Below the pieces are notes generated by a model. It did not search any database. It was not told the DNA's origin and saw only the letters and a program-made list of their open reading frames with translations. 64,000 nt of DNA from CAZMNY01 sp964567745 (lineage in GTDB: Bacteria; Planctomycetota; Planctomycetia; Pirellulales; Pirellulaceae). A program made the translations under genes and the position numbers. This document shows positions 8,020 through 17,296 of the stretch, piece by piece (the stretch's first letter is position 1; every line of letters starts with the position of its first letter). The stretch is from assembly GCA_964567745.1 (NCBI GenBank), contig CAZMNY010000008.1, forward strand, positions 183,533 through 247,532, given 5' to 3'.

Positions 8020-9123
8020 TCAACGAGGGACTGGTTTATCGGCGACGATTCCGCGTTCGTCCAACGGAGCGAGATCCTCAACCAATTCGTTCAGCCCTTC
8101 GAGAATCAGGCGGTCTTCCGCCTGATCGCATTGTCGTTCGCCACTGATTGAGTGCATCGACTGCTGCTGCGCGACGTCGGCGTTTTCGATTCGGGCGACC
8201 ACAAAATGCGGGCGGCCTCGAACTTGGTCGTAGATTCGAACAACGTACTCGCCGAGCACGCCGATACCCAACGCGTTCAGTGCGCCGAAGAACGACGCGG
8301 TCATGATGTTCGACGCCCAACCGGGGATAGCCAATCCGGTCATCGTCTTATGGTAAATCGTGAATACGAAACAGCCCGCGCAGACGGCCATTGAGATGAT
8401 CGCGATTCCATAGAACAAGGTGAGCGGCACCCGAGAGAACGAAAACAGCGCTGACTTGGCCAGTTGAAACAACTGGTACCAACTGACCCGCGGCTTCTCG
8501 TCGTGCCTCGCCAATCGCTCGACTGTGATCCCGGTCTGCCGGAACCCGGCCCAATTCCTCAGTCCGGAGAAGTAGCGATCCGAATCGGGGATCTCGCGAA
8601 TCGTTCTTGCGACTTGTTTGTCGACCAGCCCGAAGTTGCCGGCGTCGCTTGGAATCGGCATGCTGGAGACAGCATTGAGCAGGCGATAGAAACAATAGAA
8701 CAGAGCTCGCTTGATCGGGCCCTCTTTGCGTTGGACCCGAATCGCAAACACAACATCAAACCCCTCTCGCCACTTCTCGATCATTCGAGGTATGGATCGC
8801 GGGTCGTCTTGCAAGTCCGAGTCCATGACGACGACCGCGTCGCCGTAGGCGTGTTCGAGTCCGGCTTGCACGGCGGGCTGGTGGCCAAAGTTGCGCGAGA
8901 AATGAACAACTCGAATGCGACCGTCGTCTCGAGCCAACGCGTCGAGCTGATCTCCGCTTGAGTCGGTTGAGCCGTCATTGACGAACACAAGTTCGTAGCG
9001 GCAGCCGAGCTCGGCGACGGCTTCGCGGATTCGCGCGACGAGCACGTCGATCGCATTGGCCTCGTTGAAGACGGGCAACACGAAAGAGACAAGGTAGTCT
9101 TCCGGTCTGCGGCGGTCGCTCAT
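8020..9123 (-). CDS. GT2-family glycosyltransferase, DPM1/GtrB-like
   Basis: A 367-residue enzyme: an N-terminal GT-A domain (about 10-230) with the nucleotide-sugar motif VFVNDGSTDSS (46-56) and the metal-binding DSDLQDDP (101-108), then two membrane helices (about 240-262 and 275-300). This is the layout of bactoprenol-phosphate glucosyl- or mannosyltransferases, which place a sugar on the cytoplasmic face of the lipid carrier. The ATG at 9123 overlaps the preceding methyltransferase stop by four bases (ATGA); longer in-frame starts would run into that gene. The downstream GT-C-like protein is a plausible user of the lipid-linked sugar. Confidence 0.88.
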   Translation of the reverse strand: MSDRRRPEDYLVSFVLPVFNEANAIDVLVARIREAVAELGCRYELVFVNDGSTDSSGDQLDALARDDGRIRVVHFSRNFGHQPAVQAGLEHAYGDAVVVMDSDLQDDPRSIPRMIEKWREGFDVVFAIRVQRKEGPIKRALFYCFYRLLNAVSSMPIPSDAGNFGLVDKQVARTIREIPDSDRYFSGLRNWAGFRQTGITVERLARHDEKPRVSWYQLFQLAKSALFSFSRVPLTLFYGIAIISMAVCAGCFVFTIYHKTMTGLAIPGWASNIMTASFFGALNALGIGVLGEYVVRIYDQVRGRPHFVVARIENADVAQQQSMHSISGERQCDQAEDRLILEGLNELVEDLAPLDERGIVADKPVPR

Positions 9124-9845
9124 TTGCTCAGCACTCCGACAAGCGACAGTCCGAAGGGTACGTTGGCCTGTTTCATGCACCAACGCTCCATTCCGGCGAG
9201 ACCTAACAGAGTTTGATTTAGCCACGGGCGGACTCGCGGAAACTCGGCGTCTCGATCTTGGGGAAAGAGCCGCTGATAACCGCGTACGACAACAGCTGGC
9301 GGCAGGCTGAACGCATTCCAATTCTGCATCCAAGTCACCGACAACTCCGCTTGTTCGGCGTTTTCGCGAAGCATCTTACGCGTGTAGCGGCGGTAGTGTC
9401 CCAGCCTCTTGTCCCATTCCCCGAAGAGCCATGGATAGGCGGGCACGGTGACGATGATCACGCCGTCCTTCGTCAAAACACGAGCGGCGTGGCGAAGCAC
9501 TTCGACCGGATCCTCGACGTGTTCGATCACATCCAACATAACGGCCGCGTCAAACGATCCATCCTCGAGAGGCCAAGGCTGTTGGAGGTCGTGGACGCAG
9601 ACGTTTTCGATCCCTCGCGACTTGGCGTGGGCGACCGATACATCCATCAGATCGAACCCAGCGACCTCGTACCCTCGACGCTGAAACTCCACCAAGTTTC
9701 GGGCGGAGCCAATGCCTCCCTCGACAACGCGCGCCGGCGGCGGCGCAAACTGCTCGAGCAGCGAAGTCGCCAATTGACGCTTCGCCACGTGCCACCAATA
9801 CGACTCCTCCAGGCTGATCAATTCCTGAAGATGATTCGGGTCCAT
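9120..9845 (-). CDS. class I SAM-dependent methyltransferase
   Basis: A 241-residue protein with a Rossmann methyltransferase fold. VVEGGIGSARNL is a variant of motif I (the usual DxGxGxG has Glu-Gly-Gly), GFDL is motif II, DGSFDAAVMLDVIEHVEDP is motif IV and VIIVTVPAYPWLFG is motif V. The close relatives I recall methylate sugars, quinones or lipids in glycan clusters, and the coupled glycosyltransferase genes point the same way. It is the first gene of a three-gene minus-strand operon. In-frame starts also exist at 9860 and 9878; 9845 gives the usual family N terminus (MDPNHLQEL) but no strong ribosome binding site decides between them. Confidence 0.85.
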   Translation of the reverse strand: MDPNHLQELISLEESYWWHVAKRQLATSLLEQFAPPPARVVEGGIGSARNLVEFQRRGYEVAGFDLMDVSVAHAKSRGIENVCVHDLQQPWPLEDGSFDAAVMLDVIEHVEDPVEVLRHAARVLTKDGVIIVTVPAYPWLFGEWDKRLGHYRRYTRKMLRENAEQAELSVTWMQNWNAFSLPPAVVVRGYQRLFPQDRDAEFPRVRPWLNQTLLGLAGMERWCMKQANVPFGLSLVGVLSK

Positions 9846-10094
9846 TAGATCCACCAACATGCATGAAAGAGACAGCAAGAAACGTCGTTACAAAACATCG
9901 TGGCGAACGTCGCTGAAGCAAACGCGATGTTTTGCCTGCGGATCGGGTTCGGACAACGCAATAACCGGCCGCCAAAAGGAATGTACGCCACGATTCCGCT
10001 CCACAGCGCACGGCGGTTGCGAAATCGGTATCATCGACACATTCGGACCGAGCGCAACTGCGTCGGCATGAGCCCCTTGAGGATCGGCCTCCCC

Positions 10095-11705
10095 ATGCAA
10101 CAACAACTCGCGTTCTGGGACCTGTTCGTGATCGGTGCCTACCTGGTCGGCATGATCGCGCTGGGAGTTCGGCTCTCATGGGGACAGCGAAGCGATGACG
10201 AGTATTTCTTGGCCGGGCGTCGGATGCCGTGGTTCGCGGTCGGCATGAGCGTCATCGCTTCATTGCTGTCGAGCCTGACTTACTTGTCGGAACCAGGCGA
10301 GGTTTGGAATTCGGGGATCACCCACACGATCGGCAAGTTCGTTGCGATTCCGTTCGAGATGGCCGTGGTCTGGATCTTCTTTCTGCCGTTCCTGATGCGC
10401 TTTCGCTACACGTCCGCATACGAATATCTCGAGGACCGTTTTGGCCTTGCGTCGAGACGCGTCGGCGCAGCGTTGTTTGTCTTGATGGTCGTACTGTGGA
10501 TGGGATTCGTCGTGCTGGCGTCGTCGCGCGCATTGGCGATCGTTTCCGGCTTCACATTGTTTCAAGTCATGATGTTGGTCGGCGTCGTCGCGACGTTGTA
10601 CACCGTGATGGGCGGATTGCGAGCCGTGATCTGGACCGATGTTGTTCAAGTGGTTCTGCTGATCGGCGGGGGCGTTTTTTGCATCGCGTACGTGGCCTGG
10701 ACCACGGGCACGTGGTTGCCCGATTGGGTCTCTGCCGCCGAGTCGCAACTCGCTGCGACAAACGCTGAGGCGGTTCCTTGGTTCAGTTTCGATCCGACCG
10801 TTAGGGCGACGGTCGTGACGGTCGCCATCAACATGGCGATTTGGCACATCTGCACCCACTGTGCGAATCAGATGACGGTCCAGCGATACTTCAGTACGTC
10901 CAACGTGCAAGCCGCGCGGCGCAGTTTCGTCACCGGCTCGCTACTGGGCGTGGGCATCAATGCCATGTTGATGGTGGTTGGGATGGCGATGCTGTACTAC
11001 TACACGCAAAGCGGCGCGGAGCTTGTCGGGCTCGATCCGAATACCAAGCAAGATCGAGATTTGATTTTCCCGATGTTCGCCGTTCGAAGATTGCCGCCCG
11101 GATTTGGCGGAGCGATTCTCGCCGCGCTGTTCGCCGCCGCGATGTCGAGCATCGATTCAGGAGTCAATTCGATTGCGACCGTGCTGACCGCGGAACGCTT
11201 TCGAGATTCGACGAAAAGCGACCCAGCACGTTCCGATACGGACGAAGTTGAGGCGAAGAAGGGAAAACTGAAATCGCATGTGCTTTGGGCTCGAGTTGTT
11301 ACTCTGACTGCTGGCGTCTTGATCACTTTGGCCGCGTACGCTCTCAGCTTCCTGCCTAGCGACTGGGGAATTGTCGACGCGATGCCTCGAACTTTTAACG
11401 CCGTAACCGCGCCGCTCGGTTCGATGTTCTTAATCGGATTTTTCCTGCCGTTTTGTGGTCAGCGAGCGATGCTCATTGGCACCTCGTGCGGGTTGCTGAC
11501 GAGTATCGGGCTGGGGTACTTGTCGCAAATTGGCGATGCCCTCGTCGCTGTCGGGGCGCTTGAACAGACACCGCCGGCGATCAGCTTCACGTGGATCATG
11601 CCGATGGCGTTGTTGGTCGCCATTGCAGCCGCCTGCGCGGCGAGCTTGGTCTTTCCAGGCAAGAAGCGACTGGCGGGGCTGACGTGGTTTGATCGAAACG
11701 CGTAG
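10095..11705 (+). CDS. sodium:solute symporter (SSS family)
   Basis: A 536-residue integral membrane protein with about 13 hydrophobic helices. The first helix is preceded by FWDLFVIGAYLVGMIALG and followed by DEYFLAGRRMPWFAVGMS, the typical SSS N-terminal block in which helix 1 is broken near the sodium site. AAMSSIDSGVNSIATV in the middle matches the helix-8 region that coordinates Na+. Transport of a small organic solute with sodium is inferred; the substrate (sugar, sialate or other) is open. The start at 10095 removes a non-conserved basic stretch and has GAGG 14 bases upstream; an ATG at 10068 is the alternative. It is divergent from the methyltransferase operon. Confidence 0.88.
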   Translation: MQQQLAFWDLFVIGAYLVGMIALGVRLSWGQRSDDEYFLAGRRMPWFAVGMSVIASLLSSLTYLSEPGEVWNSGITHTIGKFVAIPFEMAVVWIFFLPFLMRFRYTSAYEYLEDRFGLASRRVGAALFVLMVVLWMGFVVLASSRALAIVSGFTLFQVMMLVGVVATLYTVMGGLRAVIWTDVVQVVLLIGGGVFCIAYVAWTTGTWLPDWVSAAESQLAATNAEAVPWFSFDPTVRATVVTVAINMAIWHICTHCANQMTVQRYFSTSNVQAARRSFVTGSLLGVGINAMLMVVGMAMLYYYTQSGAELVGLDPNTKQDRDLIFPMFAVRRLPPGFGGAILAALFAAAMSSIDSGVNSIATVLTAERFRDSTKSDPARSDTDEVEAKKGKLKSHVLWARVVTLTAGVLITLAAYALSFLPSDWGIVDAMPRTFNAVTAPLGSMFLIGFFLPFCGQRAMLIGTSCGLLTSIGLGYLSQIGDALVAVGALEQTPPAISFTWIMPMALLVAIAAACAASLVFPGKKRLAGLTWFDRNA

Positions 11706-11755
11706 ATTGTAGTTTACCCTCCGCAACAATCCCTTTTATGTTTCCAGCTGTTCCG

Positions 11756-12814
11756 ATGAGTAAACCATTGCGATTGGCCTTTCTCGGCGTCGACAACCCG
11801 CATGGCGCCGGCTGGCGAGATCTGCTCGCTCAATTTGATGAGCGAGCAGAGATTCGGGGCGTGATGCCCGGTTTCGATGGCGCGATTGCGAGTCTTGAAG
11901 AACGCTACGCCGAAACGCCTCGATACGAAACGGTCGATAGTCTGCTCCAAGCGGAAACGTGGGACGGCGCAATCGTTTGTCTACCGAATAATGAGACGCC
12001 GCAGGCCGTTGCCAAACTGGCCAAAGCCGGCGTCGCTGTGCTCTGCGAAAAGCCGGTCGCTGGCTGCAGCAGCGATTTTGTGGCGGCGGCCGATGCCGTG
12101 CGAAAAGCCGACGTGGCTTTTCAAAACGGATACATGTGGAGGTACGACCAAGCCGCGCAACGGCTGCGGCGAATGCTCGAAGAATCTCAGTTTGGCAAGT
12201 TGATCTCGATTGAGATGGTCATGACGACCGCCGATGTGCGACGAAGAAACCCCGAACACTATTTGTTTGACAAAAAGATCAGCCAAGTCGGGTTCCTCAA
12301 TTGGCTCGCCTGCCACCACCTCGATTTGCTCTTCTTTGTCACTCAACAGAAAGTCGTGGGCGTGACGGCGCGAGTTGGCGTCTACGGCGAGACCGAGACG
12401 GATGTGGAGGACGGCGGCGCGGTTATCATCGACTTGGAATCTGGCGCGTTGGTTACTTTTGTCGGCGGGTACTGGATTCCTCGATGGAGCGGCGAAAACG
12501 AATGGCGGTTGCGCGGAACGGAACGCTGGGTTCACTGGCAGCCGACCGCCAAGGACTCTGGCGGGCGGCTGGAAATTCACGGTCCTCAACCGCAGTGGTA
12601 CCCGATGGACGAAGTCTGGACGCTGCCCGTTGATGAGACGCCGGGCTACGGCGGAAAACGCGGAGTCGACTTGATCGCCGATTGGATTCAGGCGATCGAA
12701 AAGGGTAGCGACTGTCGGAACACGCCCGAGTCGACACTCGCCACGCTTCAGTTGCTCGACGCCATTTATGAATCGTCACGAGAGGGAAGGCGCATTGAGT
12801 GCGCGATTGGCTAG
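11756..12814 (+). CDS. Gfo/Idh/MocA-family oxidoreductase
   Basis: A 352-residue protein with an N-terminal NAD(P)-binding Rossmann domain (LRLAFLGVDNPHGAGW, a looser version of the GxGxxG loop) and the family hallmark CEKPVA near residue 100. The C-terminal alpha/beta domain has LACHHLDLL, the position where the catalytic His sits in these sugar dehydrogenases. The substrate is probably a sugar or inositol derivative. It follows the symporter by about 50 bases in the same direction, so uptake and oxidation of the same solute is a reasonable guess. An ATG at 11738 adds six residues; neither start has a clear Shine-Dalgarno sequence. Confidence 0.85.
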   Translation: MSKPLRLAFLGVDNPHGAGWRDLLAQFDERAEIRGVMPGFDGAIASLEERYAETPRYETVDSLLQAETWDGAIVCLPNNETPQAVAKLAKAGVAVLCEKPVAGCSSDFVAAADAVRKADVAFQNGYMWRYDQAAQRLRRMLEESQFGKLISIEMVMTTADVRRRNPEHYLFDKKISQVGFLNWLACHHLDLLFFVTQQKVVGVTARVGVYGETETDVEDGGAVIIDLESGALVTFVGGYWIPRWSGENEWRLRGTERWVHWQPTAKDSGGRLEIHGPQPQWYPMDEVWTLPVDETPGYGGKRGVDLIADWIQAIEKGSDCRNTPESTLATLQLLDAIYESSREGRRIECAIG

Positions 12815-12901
12815 GCGCCCGCGTCGAATTTTGAAACGACGTCCCAGCGATCGTGTTTGGGAACGAATCTAATTGACTCCGGAAAAGGAAAGGTCGTCCA
12901 C

Positions 12902-13858
12902 GTGAGAGTTTGCCGATTTGAAGTGGATGGGGATGTTCAAGCCGGATTCTATGCCGATGAATACATCGTGCCAGTGAAAGCTGCGGCGGAAGCCTATGCG
13001 GCGGCAACAGGCGAGTCGCTCGACTTGCCCGATTCCAGCTGTCTGCTTCGCCTATTGCCGGGCGGTGAAGCTGAAACGCAAGCCAAACAGCTGGCCGACT
13101 GGGCGGTCGGACCAGGCGCCGATGCTTTGTTCGCAGTTCGCAAAGATTTCGCTGATCTCAAATTGCTCAAGCCGATTCCTCGCCCCGACAAGCTGTTCCT
13201 GTTGGCGGGCAATTATGCGAAACACATTGAGGAAGGCGGCGGTATTGCCGCGGAGCGAGCAGAAACCTTTCCCTACGTCTTTATGAAACCGGCGTCGACC
13301 ACGCTGAACGATCCGGGCTGTCCCGTAACGATTCCCCAAAACTCACCAGACCACATCGACTGGGAACTAGAACTGGCGATCGTGATCGGTAAGACGGCCA
13401 AATGTGTCAGTGAAGCTGAGGCGCTGGACTACGTTGCTGGCTTCACTGTCGTCAACGATATTTCCAACCGCAAGTACCGCCCCAATCCCGGCCGAACCAA
13501 ACGAGAACGCGACGGATTCTTCGACTGGCTGCATGGAAAATGGCACGATAGCTTTTGTCCTTGCGGGCCGTGTGTCGCCACGCTGGACGCCGTCGGCGAT
13601 CCCCAAGATCTGGCGATGCAGCTGAGTGTTAACGGAGCACTAAAACAGGATGCTTCCACATCGCAAATGGTCTTTCCGGCTGCGGCCGTTGTGGAATTTG
13701 TATCGAACATCGTGACGCTCGAACGGGGCGACATTATTTCGACTGGAACGCCGGCGGGAGTCGGCGCGGCGCGAGGCGAATTCCTTAAAGCGGGTGATAT
13801 GCTCGACGCGAGAATCGAGAAGATTGGCGTGCTGCGTTCGCCGGTCGTCGATGCTTAG
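12902..13858 (+). CDS. fumarylacetoacetate hydrolase-family protein
   Basis: A 318-residue enzyme. The C-terminal two thirds carry the FAH fold: PDKLFLLAGNYAKH, FMKPASTTLN, the metal-binding DHIDWELELAIVIG (acidic residues at the divalent-cation site), GFTVVNDISNR and GDIISTGTPAGVG. Members cleave carbon-carbon bonds or decarboxylate/hydrate 2-oxo acids in sugar and aromatic catabolism. The GTG start at 12902 is preceded by GGAAAAGGAAAGG at eight-base spacing and is preferred to a TTG 45 bases upstream. It is the third gene in a run (symporter, oxidoreductase, FAH), which suggests a small sugar-acid catabolic unit. Confidence 0.88.
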   Translation: MRVCRFEVDGDVQAGFYADEYIVPVKAAAEAYAAATGESLDLPDSSCLLRLLPGGEAETQAKQLADWAVGPGADALFAVRKDFADLKLLKPIPRPDKLFLLAGNYAKHIEEGGGIAAERAETFPYVFMKPASTTLNDPGCPVTIPQNSPDHIDWELELAIVIGKTAKCVSEAEALDYVAGFTVVNDISNRKYRPNPGRTKRERDGFFDWLHGKWHDSFCPCGPCVATLDAVGDPQDLAMQLSVNGALKQDASTSQMVFPAAAVVEFVSNIVTLERGDIISTGTPAGVGAARGEFLKAGDMLDARIEKIGVLRSPVVDA

Positions 13859-13924
13859 GAAGCGACGAGGATTGCGTGCGAACTTCAATGCGCACGTGTC
13901 GATTTGCTCCGCCGCAACTTGACG

Positions 13925-14767
13925 TCACTCCGGTTTGGGACGCACCAGCGCGTCGTACAACTCAGGGCGACGATCGTCGAAACGGTGGATTTCGTGTTTG
14001 CCCGGGATGCGGACCAACTGCTTGTTCCGCGGCATCTGCATGTCGAGTTCGGCGTACAGCACCTGTTCGGTGTCGTCGTCCGCCACGGCAAGGGTTTTGC
14101 CTGATGCCTCACATATTCGACTCAAGCCGACAAATGGCACTCCTCGCTCCTCGCCAACTCGATTGACCGCAAGGTAGTGGACATGGTTTTCCATGGCTCG
14201 AGTGTTGACGACATAGTCCGACAAGCATCGCGCCGCGGGGGGCCAGTTGGTAGGCAGCGCGATGATGTCGGCGCCGTCGAGTGACATGATTCGCGATGAT
14301 TCGGGAAACGAAACGTCGTAACAGATGTTCAGTCCGATTCGGCAATCGGCCGCGTCATGGACCTCGAACGGTCGGTTGCCTGGCGTGACAAATCGATCAA
14401 CGCCCAGAAACGGCAAGTGGATCTTTCGGTACGCGCCGATCAACCCCTTGGGGCCGACAAGCAAAGCCGCGTTGAAGAGGCGGTCCCTGTCACTTTCCAA
14501 CATGCCAAACACGACGAAGACATCATGTTCGCGGCAACGCTCGGCAATCGCGGCTGCCGCAGGACCGTCGGCCGCTTGGGCATACGGCGCGGCCTCTTCT
14601 AGGCTGTCGAAGCAGTACCCGGTCAACGCGCATTCGGGAAACACGATCAAGCGAGCGCCTTCGTTTGCCGCCTGATCGATATAGTCTTTCAACTTCTGCA
14701 AATTCGCGTCGACACGCTCGATCTCGACGTCCATCTGCACTCCGGCAACTTTCCATATTTGCGACAC
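13925..14767 (-). CDS. carbon-nitrogen hydrolase (nitrilase superfamily)
   Basis: A 280-residue protein with the full catalytic set of the nitrilase/amidase family: Glu45 in VFPECALTGY, Lys115 in YRKIHLP and the nucleophile Cys149 in NICYDVSFPE. It should hydrolyse an amide, omega-amide or N-carbamoyl substrate in the cytoplasm; the exact branch is unclear. The GTG at 14767 was chosen because GAGGG lies eight bases upstream and the frame before it is Cys-rich and unlike the family. It converges with the FAH gene and is divergent from pfkA. Confidence 0.88.
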   Translation of the reverse strand: MSQIWKVAGVQMDVEIERVDANLQKLKDYIDQAANEGARLIVFPECALTGYCFDSLEEAAPYAQAADGPAAAAIAERCREHDVFVVFGMLESDRDRLFNAALLVGPKGLIGAYRKIHLPFLGVDRFVTPGNRPFEVHDAADCRIGLNICYDVSFPESSRIMSLDGADIIALPTNWPPAARCLSDYVVNTRAMENHVHYLAVNRVGEERGVPFVGLSRICEASGKTLAVADDDTEQVLYAELDMQMPRNKQLVRIPGKHEIHRFDDRRPELYDALVRPKPE

Positions 14768-15003
14768 GCGACAGACCCTCGCAACGAAGAACGAACAACA
14801 GAACGACTGGTTGCATCGACGAAACTCTATACCAGCGCATCGGGCTCGGCAACTGCTGCACAATCTCGATGCGAACCGAGTCGGCAGCTCGGGGCCACAG
14901 GTTCCGCGACGAAGAAGTCGCCCTATAATGAGCGTCGCCAGTTGACCGCGCCAACTTGCGTGGACAAACGATGACCCGCTCGGTCGATAGGAGCCAATCT
15001 AGA

Positions 15004-15993
15004 ATGCGTATCGGCGTTTTTTGTAGCGGAGGCGACGCGCCCGGAATGAACGCGTGCGTTCGAGCCGTTGTGCGGACCGCCATCTCGGGCGGTCATGAAG
15101 TTGTCGGGATCCGACGAGGTTACCAAGGCCTGTTGGACGAGGACTTCTTTATCAATACTAGCGGCGAGCCGTTGATGCGTTTACGTTCGGTCTCGGGGTG
15201 GAACTATGCTGGCGGCGCGTTTCTACGCAGCAGTCGCAGCGATGAGTTTCGCACGGAGGCGGGCCAAGCGAATGCGGCGGACATTCTTAGAAAACATGAG
15301 ATCGACGGGCTTGTGCCAATTGGCGGCGACGGAACGTTTCACGGCGCCGTCGAATTGGCTCGCCATTGGAGCGGTCAAATCGTCGGCTGCCCGGGAACGA
15401 TCGACAACGATTTGATGGGGTCGGATTTCACCATCGGATTCTCGACGGCCGTTGAGACCGCCGTGGAGGCAGTCGATAAGATCCGCGACACGGCCGAAAG
15501 CCACGAGCGAATGTTCTTGGTCGAAGTGATGGGGCGTCATAGCGGATTTATTGCCCTCCATACGGCGATCGCTGCCGGTGCCGAAATCGTGTGCGTGCCC
15601 GAATTGCCGACGGAAATGGACGTCATTTGCGACTACCTCACTCTGCTGAAACAGCGGAACAAAAGCTCGGTGATGATGATCGTCGCAGAAGGCGACGAAG
15701 GGGGCGGGGCCGACGCAATTCGCATTCAATTGGAATCTTCCGAGTGTCCGTTTTCGACGCGAACCGTTATCCTAGGTCATCTCCAACGCGGCGGCTCGCC
15801 GACTCCCGAAGATCGAATTCTCGGCAACCAACTCGGGCTCTGGGCCGTCGAGGCGCTCACCGATGGCAAGACGGGCATCATGATCGGACGAGTCGGAGGC
15901 GCGCAGAAGCAGACGACTTTCCCCGACACATTCGCTGAGCACAAACCGCTTCCACCCGAATTGCTACGCCTGGTCAACGTTCTCGGCCGCTGA
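15004..15993 (+). CDS. pfkA: 6-phosphofructokinase (ATP type)
   Basis: A 329-residue PFKA-family kinase that phosphorylates fructose 6-phosphate in glycolysis. Seen motifs are GVFCSGGDAPGMN (4-16), IGGDGTF (106-112), PGTIDNDL (130-137) with the catalytic Asp, and MGRHSG (177-182). The Gly in GGDG and the Gly before TIDND are the residues typical of ATP-dependent enzymes; pyrophosphate-dependent ones have Asp and Lys there. AGGAG ten bases upstream fixes the ATG at 15004; a longer frame from 14956 is not needed. It seems to be a single-gene unit. Confidence 0.92.
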   Translation: MRIGVFCSGGDAPGMNACVRAVVRTAISGGHEVVGIRRGYQGLLDEDFFINTSGEPLMRLRSVSGWNYAGGAFLRSSRSDEFRTEAGQANAADILRKHEIDGLVPIGGDGTFHGAVELARHWSGQIVGCPGTIDNDLMGSDFTIGFSTAVETAVEAVDKIRDTAESHERMFLVEVMGRHSGFIALHTAIAAGAEIVCVPELPTEMDVICDYLTLLKQRNKSSVMMIVAEGDEGGGADAIRIQLESSECPFSTRTVILGHLQRGGSPTPEDRILGNQLGLWAVEALTDGKTGIMIGRVGGAQKQTTFPDTFAEHKPLPPELLRLVNVLGR

Positions 15994-16337
15994 CCGAAAC
16001 GGACTAGGTCACTGGAAATGGGCGTCTATTTGTTGGTTAAGTACGACGCCAGGGCGCACGGCTGGCTTCGAGGATAGGGAATCATCGATTTCCATTCTCC
16101 TATTCTCCCCAGAGATCCACGACAAATGGGCGGCTCCCGTTTTCGCTCTTGACGCTGACGGGGCCTGCGGAGAGAATTCGCCACCCATTCGGGGAAGTAT
16201 TTTACCTAAACTGCATAAAAATCGTGCAAACCCCATTTTCCCCATATACCCTAGTGGTTCGAGAAAGCCGACACGCGAGGCCGAAAGGACTTTGCGCTTG
16301 TCAAAAACTAGTGCTACCGAACCCGGGGGAAGTCAAG
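15994..16337. other. upstream region of the beta-helix protein gene
   Basis: No convincing gene is visible here. A possible promoter (16149-16177) and a purine-rich GGGGGAAG ribosome binding site close to the downstream ATG are the only readable elements. Confidence 0.5.
16149..16177 (+). promoter_or_regulatory. candidate sigma-70-type promoter for the beta-helix gene
   Basis: TTGACG at 16149-16154, a 17-base spacer and GAGAAT at 16172-16177. The -35 is close to consensus and the -10 matches four of six positions. A transcript from here would have a leader of about 155 bases. Predicted by eye only. Confidence 0.35.
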
Positions 16338-17276
16338 ATGCGGCGCATCAGTACGATGCTGTGCCTCGCGGTGTGTCTATTTGTTTCGGCCACCGCATCT
16401 GCTCGAGATATCTACGTGAACAATGTCACCGGCGACGATCGGCGATCTGGCACGACCGATGAAATCTCCGGCGGGGATGGTCCGTTTCGAAGTATCGGCC
16501 GAGCTCTTCGAGCGGCTGAGTTTGGCGATCGCGTTATCGTTGCGAAAACGAAGAAGCCGTATCGCGAAAGCATTTCGATCCAAGCTGGTAGACACAGCGG
16601 CGGAGTTGACCGGCCGTTTCGCTTGGTCAGCGATGGCGCAATCTTGGACGGCACTCGCGAAGTGCCAGTCAGACAGTGGGTCTATTTCGGAGACGGCGCC
16701 TATCGCTATCGACCTCGCGGGCTAACTCGCCAGATCCTCTACCTCGAAGGAAAGCCGGCCAAACGAGTGCCGGTTGAAAAAGGCGCCAAGCCGGCCAAGT
16801 TGGAGCCGTTGCAATGGTGTTGGGCAGGGGGCTACATCTATTTCCGCCCGGAGAAAGATAAGACGCCAGCCGACTACGAACTCGCCCACACCTACTTCAA
16901 GGTCGGCATCACTATCTATGAAACGCAGTACGTGTTGATTTCGGGATTCGTCGTGCAAGGTTTCGAGCTCGACGGCGTCAATGCACACGACAGCGTGTTT
17001 CACGGCGAACTTTCCGGCATGACTTGCCGCGGAAACGCGCGGAGCGGCATATCTATCGGCGGCGCGTCTCGAGTCAAGATCCGTTCGTGTTTGCTTGGCA
17101 ACAACGGTGAAGCTCAACTCAGAACTGAAGGGTTCTCCACAACCGAGCTCATCGACTGCGACTTGCTTGACAACACGGCTCCTCGAATCGACAAGCAAGG
17201 CGGACGTGTGATTGAGGCGAAGCCAGGCGATGCGCCCAAAGTCGGCGCAGCTGCTCGCGATTTGTTTCGTCGCTAA
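16338..17276 (+). CDS. secreted right-handed beta-helix repeat protein
   Basis: A 312-residue protein with a clear signal peptide (MRRIS, hydrophobic core, then SATASA before ARDIYVNN). The mature part begins with the IYVNN..GDD...G phrase typical of secreted parallel beta-helix proteins (pectate-lyase or NosD/DUF1565-like) and continues with short turns such as ISGFVVQGFELDGVNAHDS and RSGISIGGASRVKIRSC, the coil repeats of a right-handed beta-helix. Function may be polysaccharide binding or lysis, but no catalytic set is obvious. GGGGGAAG upstream supports the ATG at 16338. Confidence 0.75.
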   Translation: MRRISTMLCLAVCLFVSATASARDIYVNNVTGDDRRSGTTDEISGGDGPFRSIGRALRAAEFGDRVIVAKTKKPYRESISIQAGRHSGGVDRPFRLVSDGAILDGTREVPVRQWVYFGDGAYRYRPRGLTRQILYLEGKPAKRVPVEKGAKPAKLEPLQWCWAGGYIYFRPEKDKTPADYELAHTYFKVGITIYETQYVLISGFVVQGFELDGVNAHDSVFHGELSGMTCRGNARSGISIGGASRVKIRSCLLGNNGEAQLRTEGFSTTELIDCDLLDNTAPRIDKQGGRVIEAKPGDAPKVGAAARDLFRR

Positions 17277-17296
17277 GTAGCGCGGTCGTGAAGCGT

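Noticed and set aside
16312..16318. ctagtgc near 16312 as another CTAG-ended element
   Set aside because: Only the first seven bases match, and no inverted partner end is found within 150 bases.
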